Positions 1 through 8,638 of a stretch of 64,000 bases of DNA are shown here, piece by piece; position 1 is the stretch's first letter, and every line of letters starts with the position of its first letter. Under the pieces are notes generated by a model, which was not told the DNA's origin, searched no databases, and saw nothing but the letters and a program-made list of their open reading frames with translations. Source of the stretch: Flavobacterium psychrolimnae (GTDB lineage: Bacteria > Bacteroidota > Bacteroidia > Flavobacteriales > Flavobacteriaceae); contig NZ_QNUX01000005.1 in the NCBI RefSeq assembly GCF_003312425.1, positions 62,001 through 126,000 on the forward strand, given 5' to 3'. Both the position numbers and the translations under genes were made by a program.

Positions 1-366
1 TGTTCGGTTCTTTTATTCATTAAATCGTTGTTAATCAAAATAAATATTATTTTCAATCACATTTATTCTTGGGGTTCGATACTCATTTTCATCAAAAAGC
101 AATGCATTTTTCTGTATTTAAATTATTACAATTGGTTCAAGAAAACGTTTAGGACACTATTAGTAAAAAATATTAAATTAGCGTTAAACTGCAAAAATAT
201 TAAATAAACTTTTTGGACTATCATAAAATTACTTAATTTTGATTTTCAAAACATGAATTACATCATTCAATTTAAACAAGTTAATTCAATAATTTACTTA
301 AAAAATGGCTTAAAATTGTCATGTTGAGTTTTGTGGCAAAATCGTGGCACATTAGTTTATAAGTAG
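1..366. other. AT-rich non-coding stretch
   Basis: No open reading frame, RNA gene or clear promoter is supported here. The sequence is strongly AT-rich. The only notable structure is the pair of GTGGCA repeats near 330-352 close to the tRNA-like remnant. It may be the non-coding end of an integrated element lying to the left. Confidence 0.4.
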
Positions 367-426
367 TTGAAAATGCAGTATAGGCACGGGTTCCAGCTTA
401 TTGGTTCGAATCCTGCTCTCCCCACT
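365..426 (+). other. tRNA 3'-end remnant (possible att site)
   Basis: The segment contains a T-loop-like string GGTTCGAATCC followed by CTCTCCCCACT, which looks like the T-arm and 3' acceptor strand of a tRNA, but no matching 5' half (acceptor 5' strand, D-arm or anticodon arm) can be folded upstream. The T-stem 5' strand (ATTGG) does not pair with CCTGC, as if the junction with foreign DNA lay just before the T-loop. Upstream at 330-352 are two GTGGCA repeats 11 bases apart, a type of short direct repeat often seen as integrase arm sites. Inference: scar or boundary of an element integrated in a tRNA 3' end. The integrase would lie outside the window. Confidence 0.4.
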
Positions 427-427
427 A

Positions 428-460
428 AAACTCTTCAAGCAATTGAGGAGTTTTTTTTTT
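428..460 (+). terminator. Rho-independent terminator, copy 1
   Basis: Stem ACTCTTCAA / TTGAGGAGT (one G-U pair), tetraloop GCAA, followed by a run of ten T. It would have ended transcription of the tRNA whose 3' end is seen just upstream. Confidence 0.75.
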
Positions 461-512
461 GCAGACAATTTAGCAGGTTCTCCCGAAGCTTCGGGACTGC
501 TCTCCCCACTAA

Positions 513-542
513 AACTCTTCAAGCAATTGAGGAGTTTTTTTT
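513..542 (+). terminator. Rho-independent terminator, copy 2
   Basis: Second copy of the same hairpin (ACTCTTCAA, loop GCAA, TTGAGGAGT) with an eight-T run. It lies in the duplicated segment and has no recognisable gene of its own upstream. Confidence 0.65.
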
Positions 543-683
543 ATACTCGGATTTTTTAAAAAAAATTGGTAAAATAAAAAAACACATTTTTAAAATAGTA
601 CAATCAATAACTATTATTCTAATCCATTATTTTTAAAAAACTAAAAAAGCTATTATTAAAATTATCTTTCTATTTCAGTCAAA

Positions 684-718
684 AAAGAAGCCCTAAACAA
701 AATGATGTTTAGGGCTTT
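684..718 (-). terminator. Terminator of the alcohol dehydrogenase gene
   Basis: Inverted repeat AGCCCTAAACA / TGTTTAGGGCT with a six-base loop. On the minus strand it is followed by CTTC and a T-run (plus-strand A-run at 681-686). It lies just beyond the stop codon of the minus-strand gene ending at 737. Confidence 0.8.
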
Positions 719-736
719 ACTTTCTCTTATATTTGA

Positions 737-1780
737 TTATAATGTCGCCATATCGATAACAAAACGGTAGCGGACGTCGCCTTTTGTCATTCGGTCATAT
801 GCTTCATGCACATTTTTGATATCAATCATTTCGATTTCTGATACAATTCCGTGTTCAGCACAGTAATCCAACATTTCCTGAGTTTCAGGCAAACCTCCTA
901 TTAATGAACCTGCAAGACTTCTTCGCCCTCCAATAAGACTAAAAGCGTGAATTTCATATGGCGTTGGTGGTACTCCAACACAAATATGAACCCCATTGAC
1001 TCTTAATAAAGATAAATATAGATTCAAATCATGTGGTGCAGAAACAGTGTCCAAAATAAAGTCAAAAGAACCCGCAACACTTGCCAGTTGCTTTTCATCT
1101 TTAGTAACTATAAAATTATGAGCCCCTAATTTTCTGGCATCTGCTTCTTTGTTTGCAGATGTACTCAAGACGGTAACCTCAGCACCAAAAGCAACGCCGA
1201 ATTTTACTGCCATGTGACCTAACCCGCCAAGTCCTAAAACAGCTAATTTATGTCCTTTTCCAACTTTCCAATGTCTCAATGGAGAATATGTAGTGATTCC
1301 GGCACATAATAAAGGTGCTACAGCAGCTAAAGGTAATTTATCTGAAATATGTAAAACAAAATCTTCATGTACTACGATAGTATTCGAATACCCGCCGTAA
1401 GTAGGTGTTACCCCATCTTGTCCCAATGCATTATAGGTATCTGTTCTTCCTTTTAAACAAAACTGCTCTAAACCCTCTTTACAATTTTCACAAGTCCTGC
1501 AGGAATCAACCAAACAACCTGTTCCTGCTAAATCACCTACCTTAAATTTCTTTACGTGACTTCCTACTTTAACTACCTTCCCTACAATTTCATGTCCGGG
1601 AACCATCGGGTATATAGCTCCTCCCCAATCATCTTTTATTTGATGAAGATCACTATGGCAAACGCCACAAAACTGAATATCAAATTGCACATCATGCGGT
1701 CCTAATTCTCTTCTTTCGAAATTCCATGGTGCTAAATCCGACTTAGCATCCTGTACTGCGTATCCCTTCGTTGGTATCAT
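737..1780 (-). CDS. Zinc-dependent NAD(P) alcohol dehydrogenase (cinnamyl-alcohol dehydrogenase family)
   Basis: A 347-residue medium-chain dehydrogenase/reductase, probably reducing aldehydes to alcohols in the cytoplasm. Visible features: catalytic zinc Cys38 in CGVCHSD, the GHEIVG segment with the zinc-binding His, the structural-zinc knuckle CRTCENCKEGLEQFC (C-x2-C-x2-C-x7-C), a further Cys in PLLCAG, and the Rossmann dinucleotide motif GLGGLGH. Length and motif order match the YahK/CAD branch. It stands alone, with its own terminator downstream. The physiological substrate cannot be told from sequence. Confidence 0.9.
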   Translation of the reverse strand: MIPTKGYAVQDAKSDLAPWNFERRELGPHDVQFDIQFCGVCHSDLHQIKDDWGGAIYPMVPGHEIVGKVVKVGSHVKKFKVGDLAGTGCLVDSCRTCENCKEGLEQFCLKGRTDTYNALGQDGVTPTYGGYSNTIVVHEDFVLHISDKLPLAAVAPLLCAGITTYSPLRHWKVGKGHKLAVLGLGGLGHMAVKFGVAFGAEVTVLSTSANKEADARKLGAHNFIVTKDEKQLASVAGSFDFILDTVSAPHDLNLYLSLLRVNGVHICVGVPPTPYEIHAFSLIGGRRSLAGSLIGGLPETQEMLDYCAEHGIVSEIEMIDIKNVHEAYDRMTKGDVRYRFVIDMATL

Positions 1781-1923
1781 ATTTTATAATTTTTTATAAA
1801 ATTATGAAATTTATTCCAGCTTGCATTTTAAACCTATTGCAAAATTCCCACTTCTTAATATTTTTCTCCGAGTTCAAATAGTGAATGCATTTACCATTAA
1901 TTATATGTGGTTCCAAATCAATA

Positions 1924-2805
1924 TTAATTCATACTTCGCAGTATTCCGCCACTAGCCTCTTTGATATACTGAATAAACATAAATGCTTTAGGATCCAGTT
2001 TTCGGATTTCTTCTTTAATTCGGAGTAATTCTAGTCGGGTTACCACGGTGACAATGATATCACAATCTAATTTCACGTCAAATTTATCCGGTAAATATCC
2101 TCTTTCTCCTTTAATGATGGTGATTCCTTTTCCAAATTTTTGGACAATTAATGATTTAATCAAGTCGCTTTTAGAAGAAATTATATGCAACGAAGTATAT
2201 TGTTCTAAACCATGGGATATGTAATCCAAAGATTTTACAGCTGAAAAATAAGTGACAATAGAGTACAAAGCAGTAGAAATTCCAAAAGACCATGCAGCTG
2301 CAAGAAATAATAACGTATTCAAGGCAAAAATGACTTCTGAGACATTAAGCCCAATTTTTTTAGTAGTTAATAAAGCCAGGATTTCTACTCCATCAGCTGT
2401 AGAACCGCTTCGGATACACAAACCCATACCTACTCCGATAAGACAGCCACCAAACAATGCAATCAAAAGCGGATCTGAAGTCACGGGATCCACATCTAAA
2501 AAAGTCATACTGAAGGCAATTAACAAGAACGTCAACAAACTTTGCAATGCAAATGTTTTACCTAACATTCGGTTTCCAATGACTAAAAAAGGAATATTAA
2601 ACATTAATACCAAAACTCCAAAAGGCCATTTCGTAATTTCATGAACCAATATTGAAATACCGATAATTCCACCATCTAAAAATTTATTAGGTATCATAAA
2701 ACCTTTTAAGGCAAGGGTTATCAAGGCTACTCCTACTAAATTTAAAATAATATTTTTAAAACAAAATATTTTTTTCCAATTGATTGAATTCTGATCAGTA
2801 ATCAT
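1924..2805 (-). CDS. YitT family membrane protein with C-terminal DUF2179
   Basis: A 293-residue integral membrane protein. The first two thirds contain about five to six hydrophobic segments with the family's Gly-rich stretches (for example FLDGGIIGISILVHE and LFGGCLIGVGMGLCIRSG). The last 80 or so residues form the soluble DUF2179 domain, recognised by GKGITIIKGERGYLPD and the ending around DPKAFMFIQYIKEASGG. The family is widespread; its transport substrate is unknown. It is transcribed alone, convergent with nothing and separated by 143 bases from the dehydrogenase gene downstream. Confidence 0.85.
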   Translation of the reverse strand: MITDQNSINWKKIFCFKNIILNLVGVALITLALKGFMIPNKFLDGGIIGISILVHEITKWPFGVLVLMFNIPFLVIGNRMLGKTFALQSLLTFLLIAFSMTFLDVDPVTSDPLLIALFGGCLIGVGMGLCIRSGSTADGVEILALLTTKKIGLNVSEVIFALNTLLFLAAAWSFGISTALYSIVTYFSAVKSLDYISHGLEQYTSLHIISSKSDLIKSLIVQKFGKGITIIKGERGYLPDKFDVKLDCDIIVTVVTRLELLRIKEEIRKLDPKAFMFIQYIKEASGGILRSMN

Positions 2806-3181
2806 AACGATTTATTTTAATTACTATTCTTTGGTTCTACTAAAGTAACAAATAAATTTCAATTTACTGACTAGTAAGAACTTAGATATTTATTTGATTT
2901 ATCTTTTTGTACATGTATTCTTAATTTTCTATTTTGATCTTTCTAAAATAGTTTCGGTCACTATTTTATTCCTGTCGGATTTCCATTTCATAATTATATA
3001 AAAACGGATAATTACATTAGTGATGCATGCATAGTAAACTGATGTTGATCTTGAAAAAAATATTAAATTTGATATTAAAATAAGCCCCTTAACTACTAAA
3101 TATCAATATATTATTTTCCGCTGCCTCATTCTATTATTGTCAATTTAAGTTACTATTTAATAAATTTTAAATATAATAATC
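2806..3181. other. Intergenic region between divergent genes
   Basis: These 376 bases separate the divergent YitT-like gene and the cyclase operon, so both promoters should lie here. I see no full TTG-N19-TAnnTTTG match, no stable hairpin with a T-run and no ORF. A short palindrome TGCATGCA occurs near 3024. Confidence 0.4.
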
Positions 3182-3625
3182 ATGGGCAAAAAAGTAGTAA
3201 TCGCATTGACTGTTCAAGCCAGCAGTCTTTACGCAATGAGCAATCCATCACAGGAGGATATTGATAACGCTTGTTCCTTATCTGATGACAATTCAGGAAG
3301 ATCTTCTAACGGAACTTTAAAAGACTTTTTATCTAACGTATACCTCAACCAAGATGTCAGATGGAATGGTGTGACAAACGACAACGGCTATTCCGTTGCC
3401 ATTGACAGCATTTTTAACGAACCGGAATCCCGAGATTTGAATTTCTTTGATGTCACGACCATTAACGGTACTGGAGGAAGATCCGGAAACGCAACTGCTA
3501 AGGTTAAAAATGATTCCAATTTGGTTCATAAACTTGACAAATACACTATCAATTTTAGTGTTTATGCCGATGGAAATTCTTCTAAATCATTTCACATCGA
3601 TCCAAAATTAGCTGCAAACCCATGA
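3182..3625 (+). CDS. Small protein of unknown function, co-transcribed with adenylate cyclase
   Basis: A 147-residue protein I do not recognise with confidence. It is rich in Asn, Asp, Ser and Gly, has no clear signal peptide (start MGKKVVIALTVQASSLYAMS), and ends with a beta-rich stretch (YTINFSVYADG, then SFHIDPKLAANP). The general shape resembles small beta-sandwich inclusion-body (PixA/AidA-like) proteins, but this is a weak guess. The stop codon overlaps the cyclase start (ATGA at 3622-3625), so translation of the two is probably coupled and the functions linked. The ATG start follows an AT-rich leader with no Shine-Dalgarno site. Confidence 0.7.
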   Translation: MGKKVVIALTVQASSLYAMSNPSQEDIDNACSLSDDNSGRSSNGTLKDFLSNVYLNQDVRWNGVTNDNGYSVAIDSIFNEPESRDLNFFDVTTINGTGGRSGNATAKVKNDSNLVHKLDKYTINFSVYADGNSSKSFHIDPKLAANP

Positions 3626-5478
3626 TACTTTTAAGAGATTTTAAATATTTTGTCAAAATCTTATTTTCTGTATTTTTTATATTTTTCCAGTTCTTAAGTT
3701 TTTTTGCACAAAATCAAAAGGTGGCTGATAGTCTTGTGAAGATCTATCATAAAAATAGCCTGGCAAATTCTGAGAAATTAGAATTACTGAGAAATTTATC
3801 TTTTAATGAAGTTAATAATCTCGAATTGTCACTAAAATATGCCGATGAACTTATTGCGCTCTCTCAGTTAGAAAAAAACTATTTGTACCTCCATCGCGGA
3901 TATTACCAAAAAGGGAATAAAAATAGGCTCAGAGGCGATCTAGACAAAGCCTTAAACGCATTTTTCAAAAGTGTTGAAGCAGCGATCAAAGCTAAATTTA
4001 TTATTGGTGAAGGCGTAGCCTACATGGCTATAGCTGATGTATATTCGATTATGGGAAATGCTGATAATGCCGAAATTTATTATAACAAATCAATCCATTT
4101 ATTAAGGAAAACCGATGATTCTATATCGTTAGCCAGTGCATTATTAAACGCTGGAGACGAATATTCCAAAAACAAAAAATACAATTTAGCTTTAAAATAT
4201 TTCAAAGAATCAAGTATCATTTTCGATAATGCCGATTATTTAATTGGCACTGCTTATAGTCTGGGTAATATTGGAATGATACATGCAAAACTCGGCAACA
4301 ATAATCTTGCAAAAACCTATATTAGTAAAGCCATAAAAATTCTGGAAGAGTTAAAAGATTATTATGCCATTTCGGAATACCTGACCTACATGTCCGACAT
4401 TTATTTAGCACTAAATGATTGGAAAACTTCTCTCAGCTATGCCAAACGAAGTCTGGATTTGGCTCAAAAATATGGACTTAAAGAACAAATCAGCAATGCT
4501 AATCTGAAACTGTCACAATTGCATCAGAAAACCGGAAACATGGCTGCATCATTTGCGTATTACAAGAATCATATTGCATACAGGGACAGTTTAACGAATC
4601 TTAAATCGATGCAACAAATGGCAGATATACGAACGAATTATGAAGTTTCGCAAAAGCAAACTGAAGTCGATTTACTCGAAAAAGATTCGGAAATCCAGAA
4701 ATTGAAAGATAAAAGACAACAAAACATCATATACATAACAGCAATTTCTTTATTCTTAGTTTTGGTAATCACAATTGGTTTTTACCGACGCTATAAATTT
4801 GTAAAAAAAACGAACAGCATTATTGAAGAAGAAAAAAATCGTTCTAATAATCTGTTGCTTAATATTTTGCCGGAAGAAACTGCTCTTGAATTAAAGAAAA
4901 ACGGAAAAGTACAAGCTAAAAAATTTGAATCAGTGACGGTTTTATTTACTGACTTTGAAGGATTTACACACTATGCAGAAAAACTGCCTCCTGAAAAACT
5001 AGTGGAAAGCATCGATTACTATTTCTCGAAATTTGATACTATTATGGAAAAATACAATCTTGAAAAGATAAAAACCGTAGGTGATGCTTATATGTGCGCA
5101 GGTGGTTTGCCATTTCCAACAGGAGATCATGCCTATAAAATGACACTTGCAGCACTGGAAATTGCCCGGTTTGTGAATATATCCGAAGAATTAATTACAC
5201 AAAACCAAACTCATTTTAAAATCAGAATCGGTATTAACACTGGCCCTTTAGTAGCCGGAGTGGTTGGGATCAAGAAATTTTCGTATGACATTTGGGGCGA
5301 TACCGTAAATATTGCTTCTCGTATGGAATCGAATTCGGAGCCAGGAAGAATTAATATATCGGAACATACGTATCAGATAATCAAAAATGACTTTGATTGT
5401 GAATATAGAGGCGAAATTGAAGTCAAAAATAAAGGAATGATGAAAATGTATTTCGTCAACGATCCTATTACACAGTAA
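3622..5478 (+). CDS. TPR-repeat class III adenylate cyclase, membrane-bound
   Basis: A 618-residue predicted adenylyl cyclase. Order: N-terminal hydrophobic signal (about 10-29), tetratricopeptide-like repeats (about 60-330), a short coiled region, one membrane segment (about 367-386, IIYITAISLFLVLVIT) and a class III cyclase domain (about 430-612). Metal-binding Asp444 (LFTDFEG) and Asp488 (VGDAYM) are present. The purine-selecting residues are Lys484 (KIKTVGD) and Asp556 (YDIWGD), the pair typical of ATP-using rather than GTP-using enzymes. Transition-state residues Asn563 and Arg567 (NIASRM) are kept, so it should be active. The TPRs would lie outside the inner membrane and could sense or bind a protein partner, perhaps the product of the overlapping upstream gene. 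Confidence 0.9.
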   Translation: MILLRDFKYFVKILFSVFFIFFQFLSFFAQNQKVADSLVKIYHKNSLANSEKLELLRNLSFNEVNNLELSLKYADELIALSQLEKNYLYLHRGYYQKGNKNRLRGDLDKALNAFFKSVEAAIKAKFIIGEGVAYMAIADVYSIMGNADNAEIYYNKSIHLLRKTDDSISLASALLNAGDEYSKNKKYNLALKYFKESSIIFDNADYLIGTAYSLGNIGMIHAKLGNNNLAKTYISKAIKILEELKDYYAISEYLTYMSDIYLALNDWKTSLSYAKRSLDLAQKYGLKEQISNANLKLSQLHQKTGNMAASFAYYKNHIAYRDSLTNLKSMQQMADIRTNYEVSQKQTEVDLLEKDSEIQKLKDKRQQNIIYITAISLFLVLVITIGFYRRYKFVKKTNSIIEEEKNRSNNLLLNILPEETALELKKNGKVQAKKFESVTVLFTDFEGFTHYAEKLPPEKLVESIDYYFSKFDTIMEKYNLEKIKTVGDAYMCAGGLPFPTGDHAYKMTLAALEIARFVNISEELITQNQTHFKIRIGINTGPLVAGVVGIKKFSYDIWGDTVNIASRMESNSEPGRINISEHTYQIIKNDFDCEYRGEIEVKNKGMMKMYFVNDPITQ

Positions 5479-5586
5479 AATTAAACCTTGGAAATGAAAC
5501 ACTTTTAGTTAATCTCTAAAGTATTTTTCTCCTCTAAAGAAGTAAAATTCCATAAGCTAACGGTTTTTACTATCTTTAAAAAAAAT

Positions 5587-6024
5587 ATGATGAAATCACA
5601 ATCCTATAAAAATCACATTCGCTATTATCCACCGCATCATTTTGTTTATTATCCAATAATCATGACATTGCTGGCTTTCAGCATTTATTTTAGTTGTACC
5701 ACTGAAGATTCTTTAATTTGGATATTTATCAGCGCTGTTTTTGTGGTGCTTTTTTGTCTGGCTTTCATGCTACGCCAGCATTATGCATTGACTTTACAAA
5801 ACCGAATCGTACGTCTAGAACTGAGGTATCGCTATTTTTCCATTACAGGAAAAAGACTGGAAAAATTTGAACATCAATTAAATGACGACCAACTATTTGC
5901 GTTGCGGTTTGCCCCAGACGATGAGTTTCCGTTGCTTACACAAAGAGCACTGAATGAAAACCTTTCGGGAAAGGAAATCAAAAAAGCGATTCAGCACTGG
6001 AAAGGTGACTACGAAAGAGTTTAA
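5587..6024 (+). CDS. Small membrane protein, DUF6526-like
   Basis: A 145-residue protein starting MMKSQSYKNHIRYYPPHHF, followed by two hydrophobic segments (about 20-38 and 43-63) and a charged cytoplasmic tail of about 80 residues. The N-terminal QSYKNH-RYYPPHHFV block and the two-helix layout match a small Bacteroidota membrane family (DUF6526) of unknown function. Two adjacent ATG codons make the exact start uncertain by one residue. A weak -7-like TATCTTTA lies just upstream at about 5572. Confidence 0.7.
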   Translation: MMKSQSYKNHIRYYPPHHFVYYPIIMTLLAFSIYFSCTTEDSLIWIFISAVFVVLFCLAFMLRQHYALTLQNRIVRLELRYRYFSITGKRLEKFEHQLNDDQLFALRFAPDDEFPLLTQRALNENLSGKEIKKAIQHWKGDYERV

Positions 6025-6124
6025 ATCTAAAAATAATATTATAATTTATCCAATATAACGATTCCGATTTTTGTTTCTTTGTGTTGAAGAGAAAGCAATA
6101 AAAAACTGAATTTAAAACCCATAA

Positions 6125-6694
6125 ATGGCAGAATATTTTCTAGATATTGAATACAAAGACATAACTTACAAGGAAGAAGAGGTCAATTTCAAGGAATTTG
6201 AGTGCTGTACGTTTACTAATTGTAATTTTTCTCAATGTGCTTTTGTTGCGGTTACATTCATTGATTGTACTTTCAATGATTGTACTTTTAGCAATGCTAA
6301 AATTAATTATGTAGCCTTTAGAACCGTAACTTTCAATCACTGTGAAATCAAAGACGTGAATTTTGCCATGTGCGATAAATTAATTTTCGAAATTGCTTTC
6401 AACGATTGTGTTTTGGATTTCTCCAAATTTTACACTTTAAAAATAAAAGGAACATCATTTACCAATTGCAGCATTATTGCCGTAGATTTTATGAGCACAG
6501 ATTTGACCGAAGTCGTTTTTGAAAACTGTGATCTATACCGTTCTGAGTTTGCAAAAGCAATTGCCAACAAAGCTGATTTCAAAACTAGCTACAACTACAC
6601 TATAGATCCCAAAACAACAAAATTAAAAAAAGCCGTTTTTGCTTTAGAAGGTATAAAAGGATTACTTTACAAACATGAAATTATAGTAAAATAG
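6125..6694 (+). CDS. Qnr-like pentapeptide-repeat protein
   Basis: A 189-residue protein made of consecutive A(D/N)LXX-type pentapeptides, here with Phe/Leu at the centre and many Cys (CTFTNCNFSQCAF, FIDCTFNDCTFSN, VVFENCDLYRSEF). This gives a right-handed beta-helix. The C-terminal tail (YNYTIDPKTTKLKKAVFAL, then GIKGLLYKHEI) resembles the dimerisation segment of Qnr/McbG proteins, which mimic DNA and protect gyrase from quinolones or microcin. This is chromosomal and its natural role is unknown; resistance cannot be assumed. It is followed by four bases and then a convergent gene. Confidence 0.8.
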   Translation: MAEYFLDIEYKDITYKEEEVNFKEFECCTFTNCNFSQCAFVAVTFIDCTFNDCTFSNAKINYVAFRTVTFNHCEIKDVNFAMCDKLIFEIAFNDCVLDFSKFYTLKIKGTSFTNCSIIAVDFMSTDLTEVVFENCDLYRSEFAKAIANKADFKTSYNYTIDPKTTKLKKAVFALEGIKGLLYKHEIIVK

Positions 6695-6698
6695 TGCT

Positions 6699-7379
6699 TT
6701 AAGAAATTATTTTCCCATCTTCCATGGTAATAATCCTATTGGTTTTTTGGGCAAAATCAGTGTCGTGCGTAACCACCAATAAAGTTTGATTTTTCTCCTG
6801 AGTCAACTTATTAAAAATATCAAAAACCAAGTCGCTATTTTTCTTGTCTAAATTCCCTGTAGGCTCATCCCCCATTATAATCAGTGGATCGTTTATCAAA
6901 GCACGTGCAATCGCGACCCGCTGTTTTTGTCCGCCGCTCAATTGATTGGGCATTTTCAGCGCTTGATCTTGCATATCCAAAGTTTTCAAATGTTCCATGG
7001 CGCGATGCTCTAATTCTTTATCCGAATATTTAGCTAACTTCATTCCCGGAAGCATGACATTTTTCAGCACATTATATTCTGCCAATAAGTAATGAAACTG
7101 GAAGACAAAACCTATTTTTTCATTTCTGATTAGTGCTAATTTTTTGTCGGTTTTTCCAGTAACAAGTTCGTTATGAATAATTACCTGACCTTCATAATCC
7201 GTATCCATCGTAGAAAGTAAATATAACAATGTCGATTTCCCACATCCTGATTTACCAACTATAGAAACAAATTCACCATGATTAACACTCATGCTAATTT
7301 CCTTTAAAACCTGGGATTTTACAGGATCGTAAAAATATTTACTCAATCCAATTGTCTCTAAAACAGTATTATTTTCCAT
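6699..7379 (-). CDS. ABC transporter ATP-binding protein (LolD/MacB type)
   Basis: A 226-residue ATPase with Walker [11 protein letters not shown]-loop FVFQFHYLL, signature LSGGQKQR, Walker [14 protein letters not shown] and H-loop VVTHD. It belongs to the group that powers FtsX-like permeases (LolD, MacB, FtsE). It is the last gene of a three-gene minus-strand operon (adaptor, permease, ATPase), starting two bases after the permease stop. The set probably exports a small molecule or moves a lipoprotein; the substrate is unknown. Confidence 0.92.
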   Translation of the reverse strand: MENNTVLETIGLSKYFYDPVKSQVLKEISMSVNHGEFVSIVGKSGCGKSTLLYLLSTMDTDYEGQVIIHNELVTGKTDKKLALIRNEKIGFVFQFHYLLAEYNVLKNVMLPGMKLAKYSDKELEHRAMEHLKTLDMQDQALKMPNQLSGGQKQRVAIARALINDPLIIMGDEPTGNLDKKNSDLVFDIFNKLTQEKNQTLLVVTHDTDFAQKTNRIITMEDGKIIS

Positions 7380-7381
7380 TT

Positions 7382-8638
7382 TTATTTTCCTCTGATGATT
7401 TCTACCGGATCTACTTTACTAGCTTTTAAAGCAGGAAAAAGTCCGGCAATGGTCGTTGTAAACAATGCAAAAGTAATTCCTATAATGTAAAATAACGGAT
7501 TGTAATTGATAGGATATGTTTTCACTGTAGGTAACGAAGCCGTTTCAAACGGAATCACATCAATAATAGAAGAAAAAACATAGCCAAACAGTAATCCAAA
7601 CAATCCTCCAGCCAATCCAATAATTATAGAAAGCGAAACAAAAATCCATTTTACATCATTACCGGAAAATCCTGTGGCTTTCAAAATCGCAATACTGTCC
7701 ATTTTTTCATAAATCATCATGTTCAGAATATTATAAATACCAAAACCAGCAACTATCAGCAACACCACTCCAACGGAATAGGAAATGATACTTCGCACTG
7801 AACTTCCGGTTTCAAACTGAGAATTTGCGGTTTGATAATCAATCGTATCCAGATTAAAAGTACTCTGGAACTCTTTTGCAACAGCAGGCGCTGAAGTCAT
7901 ATCGTACAAATTCAGCTGAATATCCGTGATGTAATTTGTAGGTTCTCCCAGAATTTTTTGGGCTGTCGCCAAAGAGGTATAACTCATCACATTATCGATT
8001 TCAGCAATTCCAATTTCGGAAATACCCACAATTTTAAGCGAAGCCAAATTTCCTTTAGAAGTCGTAATCTTGATGATATCTCCTTTGGTAAGCAACATTT
8101 TATCTGACAAACCTTTTCCGATAATAATACTGTTATTCTGAAGCAAATCAGCTACTTTTCCTTCAATAATATAATCACTGATTTTAAATAATTTATCTTC
8201 GGACAAAACATCAATTCCATTAATTATCCCTGATATTTCAATCGTCCCGGAATTAAAAAAAACGGATGTAGTGACCTTTGGCGCAACGTCAATAACACGT
8301 GGATCTTGTTTTAAAACAGCCAAAATTGTTTTACTGTTGTAAATGGATTTCCCTCGATCTTTGGGTTTAATCGAACGAACAAAATTGGTGTTTTTTTTAA
8401 ATTCCTCGGACAAGAGAACAGGTTGGTTTTCTGAAGGTTTAATTTCATTGTACAGCAATACATGAGGCGTTCTATTGAGCATTAAACCATCGAGCAAATC
8501 ATTTAAACCATTCATAAAACTAACCAAAGCAATGAACATGGCAATACTAAACGTTACGCCAATAGCAGCGACAATCGTTTGCTTCAATCGCGCCCGAAGC
8601 AAATGCAATGCAATGTTTAATATGAGTTTAAAGTTCAT
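7382..8638 (-). CDS. ABC transporter permease (FtsX/MacB type)
   Basis: A 418-residue permease with the MacB topology: a first membrane helix (about 20-42), a large periplasmic domain (about 45-275), then three helices near the C-terminus (about 285-310, 330-360, 375-405), ending KASKVDPVEIIRGK, a hallmark ending of this family. The start codon overlaps the stop of the adaptor gene by one base, and the ATPase follows. In canonical MacB the ATPase is fused to the permease; here it is a separate gene, as in LolCDE. Confidence 0.9.
   Translation of the reverse strand: MNFKLILNIALHLLRARLKQTIVAAIGVTFSIAMFIALVSFMNGLNDLLDGLMLNRTPHVLLYNEIKPSENQPVLLSEEFKKNTNFVRSIKPKDRGKSIYNSKTILAVLKQDPRVIDVAPKVTTSVFFNSGTIEISGIINGIDVLSEDKLFKISDYIIEGKVADLLQNNSIIIGKGLSDKMLLTKGDIIKITTSKGNLASLKIVGISEIGIAEIDNVMSYTSLATAQKILGEPTNYITDIQLNLYDMTSAPAVAKEFQSTFNLDTIDYQTANSQFETGSSVRSIISYSVGVVLLIVAGFGIYNILNMMIYEKMDSIAILKATGFSGNDVKWIFVSLSIIIGLAGGLFGLLFGYVFSSIIDVIPFETASLPTVKTYPINYNPLFYIIGITFALFTTTIAGLFPALKASKVDPVEIIRGK

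Larger units (their letters stand above)
413..542 (+). repeat. Direct repeat of tRNA tail plus terminator
   Basis: Two nearly identical 46-48 base copies (413-460 and 497-542) begin with CTGCTCTCCCCACT and end in a T-run. Each contains the same hairpin, ACTCTTCAA, loop GCAA, TTGAGGAGT, followed by eight or more T. The copies are separated by a spacer holding the perfect palindrome TCCCGAAGCTTCGGGA (481-496). In the second copy GCAGGTTC precedes the palindrome, as if the palindrome replaced the middle of the T-arm GCAGG-TTCGAAT-CCTGC. This suggests duplication of a tRNA 3' end with its terminator. Confidence 0.7.

Noticed and set aside
367-636. An 89-codon frame across the tRNA remnant and the duplicated terminators
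   Set aside because: It runs through two terminator hairpins and T-runs and repeats itself; the translation is low-complexity and not protein-like.
2252-2644. A 130-codon frame on the plus strand opposite the YitT-like gene
   Set aside because: Antisense shadow of a well-recognised family.
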